From an uncultured Clostridia bacterium (GTDB lineage: Bacteria; Bacillota; Clostridia; Christensenellales; CAG-138), in assembly GCA_937915925.1 (NCBI GenBank), contig CALGGM010000030.1:1-10781 (forward strand): a stretch of 10,781 nt of DNA, given 5' to 3'. The position numbers and the translations under genes were made by a program. Position 1 is the first letter of the stretch; each line of letters starts with the position of its first letter. Below are positions 1-4,525 of this stretch, piece after piece. The notes under the pieces were generated by a model. That model was not told where the DNA came from. It saw only the letters and a list, made by a program, of their open reading frames with translations, and searched no databases.

Positions 1-2
1 GA

Positions 3-1739
3 GCGGTCTTCGGTGTATATACCGCAGAGACCATCAAGGTCATTCCGAAGAACACTCTGGTGGACATTCTGACCACGGATGAAAACGGTGTTGCAACCTC
101 TGTCACCACTCTTCCGTTCGGCAAATACTACCTGAAGGAACTGAAGGTTCCGGATGAAACGATCCATCTGATCGAGGAATCCTTCCCGGTGACTGTCGCA
201 GGTGCGAACTCTGAATACTTCAAGAAGCCGATCGAAAACGAACGGTTCAAGGGCAACATCGCCATCTGGAAAGAAGACGATTCCAATCCCGGACGTATGC
301 TGGAAGGCGCACAGTATGAGATCCGTGACAAGGACGGGCTCCTGTACGATACCATGACCACCGATAAGGACGGTTATGCCTGCTCGATCGATCTTCCCGT
401 AGGCAAGTATTACATTCAGGAAATCGTGCCCCCGCCCGGCTTCGTTCTTTCGGATGAAATCATTGAAGCGGAGATCACGACCGACAACAAGGCGACAATC
501 GTTTTTGAGCGCACCAATGAGCAGACTCATGTAGTCCTGAAGAAGACGGATCTGACCACCGGCAAGCCCATCTACGAGGCAGTCATTAAGATCACGAACT
601 CGGCAGGCAAGGTAATCTTTGAGGACACGACCGATCTGAACGGTGAAATCATCTTGTACGAACTTCCCGCGGATACCTACACGTTCCAGGAAACGGTAGC
701 AGCTGACGGCTTCACGCTAAATCCGGAGACCTTCACGTTCTCCGTGGATTTTCATGGTGTGATCACCGGCACGACCGACATCACGGACGAGCCAATCTGC
801 CTGCAGATCAACAAGATCAACCTTTATACGGGACAGCCGTTTGCAAACGTCGAATTCCGGCTCGTAGATTCCAACGGTCAGACCGTGAGAACGATCCCGT
901 ACAGCGAGGTTTCTTCTCATACTGCAAGTTCGGAACAACCCGGCAAGGAAGAAGCCGATAACCCGCCTATCGAGGAAGCCGAAGCTCCCAAAAGAGGTCA
1001 TGCTGCTGCGAAAGCGCCTGCAGAGGAAGCCGCGGAGGAGTTGGTTGCAACTACTGCGAATTTCCGCGTCTGGGCAAAGGATGGTGAGGACACGTTCTTC
1101 ACGGACGAAAACGGGTTTGTTGAGTTCCGCTATCTCCCCGCAGGAACGTACACGCTGGAAGAGGTCTATCCGACCGGCTACATCGGACCGGAGGTAATTA
1201 CCTTTACGCTGACGGACAGAGACGGTGTTTCCAATCCGAAGATCGTCACCGTCGAGAACTGCCCCACCGGGCTGAAGATCATCAAGGTGGATGCGAAGTC
1301 CGGGAATCCGCTGGCAGGAGCAGGCTTCTGCCTGAAGGTCAAGGGCGAAAGCGACTTTGAGATTCTGAAGCTCCGCAAGGAAGCGGACGGCAGCTTCTTC
1401 TATGATCCGAACGGGACAATCACCGACATGATTACCGACGGAACCGGTGAGCTCGTGATCTACGGCCTGCCGCTCGGCGAAATCTGGATTGAAGAAACCG
1501 TCACCCCTGACGGTTACTTCCCAATCTCCGCACAGAAGGTTGAACTGACCCGCGAGAACACGAACAGCGAGCCGCTGACGTTCCGAATCGAAAACCACAA
1601 GTTCGTCAAGCTCGGCATGGATTCCGACTGGTGGGAGTTCCCGGCGCTGTGTTCCGGTGTGCTCCTTCTGCTCGGCGGACTTGTCGCTGCGGCGATCATT
1701 GTCGCAAAGAAGCGCAAGAGACTCAGAGAGGAGGCATAA
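3..1739 (+). CDS. SpaA/Cna-B repeat surface protein, 5' end missing
   Basis: The frame is open from the window edge, so the true start and any signal peptide lie upstream. The visible 578 residues are a chain of SpaA/Cna-B type beta-sandwich domains. An incomplete one ends near 245; others span about 249-515, 525-790, 800-1265 and 1270-1605. Each has the usual marks: an early Lys strand (LKKTD, KIIKVD), a mid 'LPxGxYxxxE' motif (LPVGKYYIQE, LPAGTYTLEE) and in most a late Asn or Asp strand (VEN, IEN). In this family such residues form intramolecular Lys-Asn/Asp isopeptide bonds. The fourth domain is interrupted by a Glu/Ala/Pro-rich stretch at about 912-1058. The C-terminus is a hydrophobic segment (about 1635-1700) plus a KKRKR tail, with no LPxTG motif, so membrane anchoring without sortase is inferred. 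The family is confident; a role as adhesin or mating-contact protein is inferred from context. Confidence 0.88.
   Translation, partial: AVFGVYTAETIKVIPKNTLVDILTTDENGVATSVTTLPFGKYYLKELKVPDETIHLIEESFPVTVAGANSEYFKKPIENERFKGNIAIWKEDDSNPGRMLEGAQYEIRDKDGLLYDTMTTDKDGYACSIDLPVGKYYIQEIVPPPGFVLSDEIIEAEITTDNKATIVFERTNEQTHVVLKKTDLTTGKPIYEAVIKITNSAGKVIFEDTTDLNGEIILYELPADTYTFQETVAADGFTLNPETFTFSVDFHGVITGTTDITDEPICLQINKINLYTGQPFANVEFRLVDSNGQTVRTIPYSEVSSHTASSEQPGKEEADNPPIEEAEAPKRGHAAAKAPAEEAAEELVATTANFRVWAKDGEDTFFTDENGFVEFRYLPAGTYTLEEVYPTGYIGPEVITFTLTDRDGVSNPKIVTVENCPTGLKIIKVDAKSGNPLAGAGFCLKVKGESDFEILKLRKEADGSFFYDPNGTITDMITDGTGELVIYGLPLGEIWIEETVTPDGYFPISAQKVELTRENTNSEPLTFRIENHKFVKLGMDSDWWEFPALCSGVLLLLGGLVAAAIIVAKKRKRLREEA
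1728..1734 (+). promoter_or_regulatory. Ribosome binding site of the 31-aa mini-gene
   Basis: GAGGAGG lies 8 bases before the ATG at 1743 and inside the last codons of the surface-protein gene. It is the main evidence that the very short downstream frame is translated, probably coupled to the upstream gene. Confidence 0.65.
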
Positions 1740-1742
1740 CGT

Positions 1743-1838
1743 ATGACCCCGAAAGTTATCATCGCAATCATTCTCGTTGCGATCATTGTCGGCGGATTCA
1801 TCTTTCTGCAGGTCAGAAAGAAGAAAAGTGATCGCTGA
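1743..1838 (+). CDS. 31-residue single-pass membrane mini-protein
   Basis: This short frame is ATG ... TGA, 31 codons, starting three bases after the stop of the surface-protein gene and in the same frame. It has a near-consensus GAGGAGG site at ideal spacing. The product starts MTPK, continues as an uninterrupted hydrophobic stretch of about 19 residues (Ile/Val/Ala/Gly/Phe-rich) and ends in a basic tail, QVRKKKSDR. This is a single transmembrane helix with the positive-inside rule predicting a cytoplasmic C-terminus. The tail resembles the basic tail of the upstream protein, so the two may share a membrane site. It lies before the terminator hairpin and so probably belongs to the surface-protein transcript. 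No family is recognised and no function can be assigned. The main doubt is its small size. Confidence 0.6.
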   Translation: MTPKVIIAIILVAIIVGGFIFLQVRKKKSDR

Positions 1839-1868
1839 ACCGGTGACCTTCTGTCGCCGCTTGAATCG

Positions 1869-1902
1869 GCAACCCGTGACAAACCGTCACGGGTTGCTTT
1901 CT
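1869..1902 (+). terminator. Rho-independent terminator (perfect 12-bp hairpin)
   Basis: Bases 1869-1880 (GCAACCCGTGAC) pair perfectly with 1886-1897 around a 5-base loop and are followed by TTTCT. The T-tract is short, so termination may be incomplete. It sits 31 bases after the mini-gene stop and 7 bases before the ribosome binding site of the next gene. No convincing -35/-10 promoter is visible between it and that gene, so it could also act as an attenuator or an mRNA 5'-end stabiliser. Confidence 0.75.
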
Positions 1903-1915
1903 GAAAGGAGGAACC

Positions 1916-2338
1916 ATGAGCTTTTACGCAACTTTTGACGCTATGATTACAGTCCCTAAATCCGTAGACAAAGATGCCATCATTCAAAGGATAAAAGACG
2001 CCTTTGATATTCCTGAAGTATGGACAGACGACAAGGCTGAAAACAGCTTTGACCTCTGTTTTGGCGAAGATGCCAGATATAACGAGGACAGTGTCTATGC
2101 CTTCCTCGCTGAGATTGAACCGTACACCATTTCCGGAGAGATTGCCTATACGGGCGAAGATGCCTCAAACTGGCGTCATGTATTCGATTCGGAAACCCAT
2201 CAATGGTTGGAACAGGAAGGATATGTCGCATACCGAGAGGACGGGAAAACAATTCAGGAAAGTATGGCATTTCTTGAAGAACTTGCCAAGCAGATGCGTG
2301 AACCAATTTCCGATAAAACGGCAGAACCGGAAAGGTAG
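1916..2338 (+). CDS. Unknown 140-aa ICE-associated protein
   Basis: The start is ATG with AAAGGAGG at 1904-1911, only 4 bases upstream, which is strong though slightly tight. The product is acidic and probably soluble, with no signal peptide or membrane segment. The N-terminal half (ATFDAMITVPKSVDKDAIIQRIKDAF) looks like a beta strand followed by a helix, suggesting a small alpha/beta fold. The middle has the pattern SGEIAYTGEDASNWRHVF, followed by a strand ending GYVAYRED. That Gly-Glu-Asp...Trp-Arg pattern is familiar from small hypothetical proteins of mobile elements, but I cannot name a family. The C-terminus is a Glu/Lys-rich helix. The local GC looks lower than in the flanking genes, hinting at a different history for 1916-2560. 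It is the first gene of the lower operon and is followed after 8 bases by the HTH gene. Confidence 0.75.
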   Translation: MSFYATFDAMITVPKSVDKDAIIQRIKDAFDIPEVWTDDKAENSFDLCFGEDARYNEDSVYAFLAEIEPYTISGEIAYTGEDASNWRHVFDSETHQWLEQEGYVAYREDGKTIQESMAFLEELAKQMREPISDKTAEPER

Positions 2339-2346
2339 GTGTCGAC

Positions 2347-2568
2347 ATGAACAACATTATCACAAATCAGTATCCTCCTGTTCTTTCCGTCCGTGAGCTC
2401 ATCTGCGCTTTGAATCTGACGAATTACAGTTTGTCTGTACTGGAGAAAGATGAATCGTTCCCGTTCGTCGTAATCGGGAATCAGCGGATTGTCCTCCGCG
2501 ATAGCTTGCTGGAATGGCTGAAAGCGCATGAACAACCACAATTAAGGAGGACTGCCAATGGATCTTGA
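2347..2568 (+). CDS. Excisionase-like helix-turn-helix protein
   Basis: The 73-residue product matches the layout of small HTH_17/excisionase-type proteins: an opening strand PPVLSVRELICALNLT (helix 1, turn, helix 2), then FPFVVIGNQRIVLRDSLLEWLK. The hallmark of this family is the 'FP-hydrophobic-IG-R-hydrophobic-D-LEWL' block, the wing plus final helix, and it is present here at residues about 38-60. Such proteins bind DNA as directionality factors (Xis) or small regulators of mobile elements. The usual turn position reads NLTNYSLSVLEKDE, somewhat divergent from classical members. An AAAGGTAGG-like site precedes the ATG. Its last 11 bases overlap the next gene, whose ribosome binding site lies inside this one, so the pair is probably translationally coupled. 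The HTH family is likely; the excisionase role is inferred, and no integrase is visible nearby. Confidence 0.72.
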   Translation: MNNIITNQYPPVLSVRELICALNLTNYSLSVLEKDESFPFVVIGNQRIVLRDSLLEWLKAHEQPQLRRTANGS

Positions 2569-3268
2569 AATATGGGACATTCTCCCAAACGAACAACTCT
2601 ATACCTATTCCCAGCCCACCTCAATCGCATCGAGATGCGGCCTGATCGGTCATCTGCGCGCAGATATGGACACAGATGGAAACGGGTTCTTTACCACATG
2701 GGATGATCACAATGCGGAACTGAAAACGCAGGCGTTCAAGGACGAGTTCGACGAAGTGATCCGCTCTCTGCGCTTTGATCCGGAATATGACGGGATTCTC
2801 AAGGATCGCAAGGCGCTTGCGAGATACTGCTACAGCCATCCATCCTGTCAAATGGCAGACGGACGCAGCTTCGGAATCCGCGTGGATACGGAGCAGTATT
2901 CGTATCTGTGCCGACTGAACCCGAGCAAAGGCGAGTACAACGCCTATATCTACGCATACAAGCGGGAATGGCTCGATCAGCATCTTTCGGAAGCACAGAA
3001 AGGCGTCCGATTCATTGATTCCCGCTATCACGAATTGTTCCGCATACCGGACGGCGGAAAGATTCGGATTCGACGCAAGGACGGATCATCGACGGAACGT
3101 GTCTGCCGATATATCGACGACTATCACGCAGAGATCGGCGGCAGCTTGTACCATATCTGCGAGTTTGCCGAACAGATGGAATATCAGGGTAACACGGTTG
3201 AGCCGGTAGGACAGCCGCTTTCAAAGCCCGGAAGGGAGCACCGCGAATATGAAGGTACTTCGCGTTGA
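2558..3268 (+). CDS. Unknown 236-aa ICE-associated protein
   Basis: The start is supported by AAGGAGG at 2544-2550, 7 bases before ATG; the gene overlaps its upstream neighbour by 11 bases and the downstream one by 20. The N-terminal two thirds contain GLIGHLRADMDTDGNGFFTTW, DEFDEVIRSLRFD, ALARYCYSHPSCQM and a block around FGIRVDTEQYSYLCRLNPSKGEYNAY. The C-terminal third, about residues 155-215, is a small separate module: LFRIPDGGKIRIRRKDGSS, then CRYIDDYHAEIG and LYHICEFAEQMEYQGNTVEP. Both patterns recur, from memory, in hypothetical proteins next to methylase/helicase genes of Clostridia conjugative elements; the second also seems to occur alone. The product looks soluble, with no signal peptide and no recognisable catalytic motif. 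No function can be assigned; tight coupling suggests a role in establishment or DNA protection. Confidence 0.82.
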   Translation: MDLEIWDILPNEQLYTYSQPTSIASRCGLIGHLRADMDTDGNGFFTTWDDHNAELKTQAFKDEFDEVIRSLRFDPEYDGILKDRKALARYCYSHPSCQMADGRSFGIRVDTEQYSYLCRLNPSKGEYNAYIYAYKREWLDQHLSEAQKGVRFIDSRYHELFRIPDGGKIRIRRKDGSSTERVCRYIDDYHAEIGGSLYHICEFAEQMEYQGNTVEPVGQPLSKPGREHREYEGTSR

Positions 3269-3653
3269 GCAATATAAGCAGCCGTTTGTGAAAGAAATCG
3301 ATCCCGGTCTGGAATCGCTGCAGAGCGAGGTTGAAGGGACCATACAGGCGGTTTATCCGTATGCTGATCCTGTGGCAATTCTGTGCAACGACGACGGAAA
3401 GCTGCTCGGAATGGAACTAAACCGTGCGCTGCGGGATGATGACGGCGAGATATTCGATGCAATCGCCGGACCGTTTCTGATCGTCGGAATTGGATACGAG
3501 GACTTCGATTCTCTCTCTGACGAGATGATCGAAAAGTATCGGGACATTTTCGCACAGCCGGAGGTCTTTATCCGAACCAACAGCGGCTTGCTCGTTATGC
3601 CATATGTTACGGATGATTTCACGTTCTCCAGCGGAGATGAAATGGAGCGATAA
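3249..3653 (+). CDS. DUF3846 domain protein
   Basis: The 134-residue product matches the DUF3846 family almost end to end. Seen in order are MKVLRVE near the start, LESLQSEVEGTIQAVYPYADPVAILCNDDGKLLGMELNRAL, the RDDDGEIFDAIAGPFLIVG block, and a C-terminal part with YEDFDSLSDEMIEKYRDIFAQPE. Family members are small proteins common in conjugative elements and phages of Firmicutes and Actinobacteria; their biochemical role is not known to me. The ATG at 3249 lies inside the end of the upstream gene, preceded by GGAAGGGAG at about 3230-3238, and the next gene starts 3 bases after its stop. Length is normal for the family and nothing is broken. The family call is confident; function is open. Confidence 0.9.
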   Translation: MKVLRVEQYKQPFVKEIDPGLESLQSEVEGTIQAVYPYADPVAILCNDDGKLLGMELNRALRDDDGEIFDAIAGPFLIVGIGYEDFDSLSDEMIEKYRDIFAQPEVFIRTNSGLLVMPYVTDDFTFSSGDEMER

Positions 3654-3656
3654 AAG

Positions 3657-4505
3657 ATGAACAGTATCGAAACCTACAACATCAAGGAGCGCTTTCCTAT
3701 CGGGGACAAAGGCGTCGTACTTCTCGAATACCCGACCCTGCCGAAGCGTTTTGCGGTCTGTCTGTACGATCAGAGCAATCCCGATGAGCTCTTTGGTCGC
3801 GTTCCCGAAACCTCGGAGCAAGCCGCATACCGTATCTACCTCGAACGTTGCGATACGCTTGTGGAACAGCTTGAAAAGAAAACCGGAATTCAGTTTCCGC
3901 TGCCCGCCTCCTGTATGGCAGTCCTTACCTCTACCGGCGATCTTGTCAACATCCGTCGCGGCATGACGGGCTACTATCCGTCTGATTGGAATGTGCCCGG
4001 TGATCGGAAGCGGAACGAGGATACCGCGGCATTCAACAACGCGCAGTATGAACTGACGAAAGCGCAATGCGCCGCTATGGTCTGCGGCAGTATGTTCGGC
4101 TGGGACGTGCCCGGCGCAAACCCCGCCATGTATGACGAAAACGGACAGTTCAAATCCACATCCCGTTTACTGGATGCACGAATGGAAGCATTCGATTGCG
4201 TCGAGCTGTTCGATCATCCTGCCCTGTTCCATAACTGTCGGATTGATCCCGCAACCGTACCGGAGGGTATCTATCGGTATGAAGTCCGAGAAGACGGCGA
4301 GAACGGCTATGCCTGTGAAATTGCAAAGCATATCGCGGTCAATCACATGGGAACGATTCTGACCGATCAGCCTGTGCCGCTGAACGAGGAAGGATGCTAT
4401 CTGCTCGAAGAATATGATCTGAACTTCGCTCCGGGTGGGCAGATAACTTTACGGGACTACATGAACCGCAACAAAAAACAAACGAAGGACAACATTGAAA
4501 GATAG
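3657..4505 (+). CDS. LPD28-type two-module ICE protein
   Basis: The 282-residue product has two modules. The first (about residues 1-170) opens with VLLEYPTLPKRFAVCLYD and contains a helical part, then RRGMTGYYPSDWNVPG and LTKAQCAAMVCGSMFGWDVPGANPAMYDENG, a block I recognise as recurrent in hypothetical ICE proteins. The second (about residues 200-272) reads GIYRYEVREDGENGYACEIAKHIAVNHMGTIL, then LNEEGCYLLEEYDLNF and ends ITLRDYM. This fits the LPD28 domain, one of the 'large polyvalent protein' domains described for phages and conjugative elements, which often accompany antirestriction functions. The start ATG lies 3 bases after the DUF3846 stop with GGAG at 3644-3647. The TAG stop overlaps the ribosome binding site of the giant gene. 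LPD28 is a fairly confident call by pattern; the role is unknown. Confidence 0.78.
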   Translation: MNSIETYNIKERFPIGDKGVVLLEYPTLPKRFAVCLYDQSNPDELFGRVPETSEQAAYRIYLERCDTLVEQLEKKTGIQFPLPASCMAVLTSTGDLVNIRRGMTGYYPSDWNVPGDRKRNEDTAAFNNAQYELTKAQCAAMVCGSMFGWDVPGANPAMYDENGQFKSTSRLLDARMEAFDCVELFDHPALFHNCRIDPATVPEGIYRYEVREDGENGYACEIAKHIAVNHMGTILTDQPVPLNEEGCYLLEEYDLNFAPGGQITLRDYMNRNKKQTKDNIER

Positions 4506-4510
4506 GAGGA
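4504..4510 (+). promoter_or_regulatory. Ribosome binding site that decides the giant gene's start
   Basis: AGGAGGA directly abuts the in-frame ATG at 4511, too close to use it. It is 9 bases before the ATG at 4520 and 15 before that at 4526. The 4520 start (MAMKLERISR) is therefore preferred. Confidence 0.6.
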
Positions 4511-4511
4511 A

Positions 4512-4525
4512 TGCCATGCATGGCA
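4512..4525 (+). repeat. 14-bp perfect palindrome at the giant gene's start
   Basis: TGCCATGCATGGCA equals its own reverse complement and spans the space between the ribosome binding site and the start codon. It could be an operator or a weak start-codon hairpin (5-bp stem, 4-base loop). A palindrome of this length is roughly expected once by chance in a window this long, so only its position makes it notable. Confidence 0.3.

Noticed and set aside
717..1598. Open frame of 293 codons on the - strand
   Set aside because: Antisense to well-marked SpaA/Cna-B repeats; composition is shadow-like (Arg/Leu/Asp-rich) with no family pattern.
1760..1830. Possible promoter (TTGCGA ... ATCTTT) inside the mini-gene
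   Set aside because: The -10 box is poor, and the spacing match is of the kind found by chance.
2004..2396. Open frame of 130 codons on the + strand
   Set aside because: Overlaps the 140-aa gene and the start of the HTH gene, both with better ribosome binding sites and normal composition; this product is Arg/Pro/Ser-rich.
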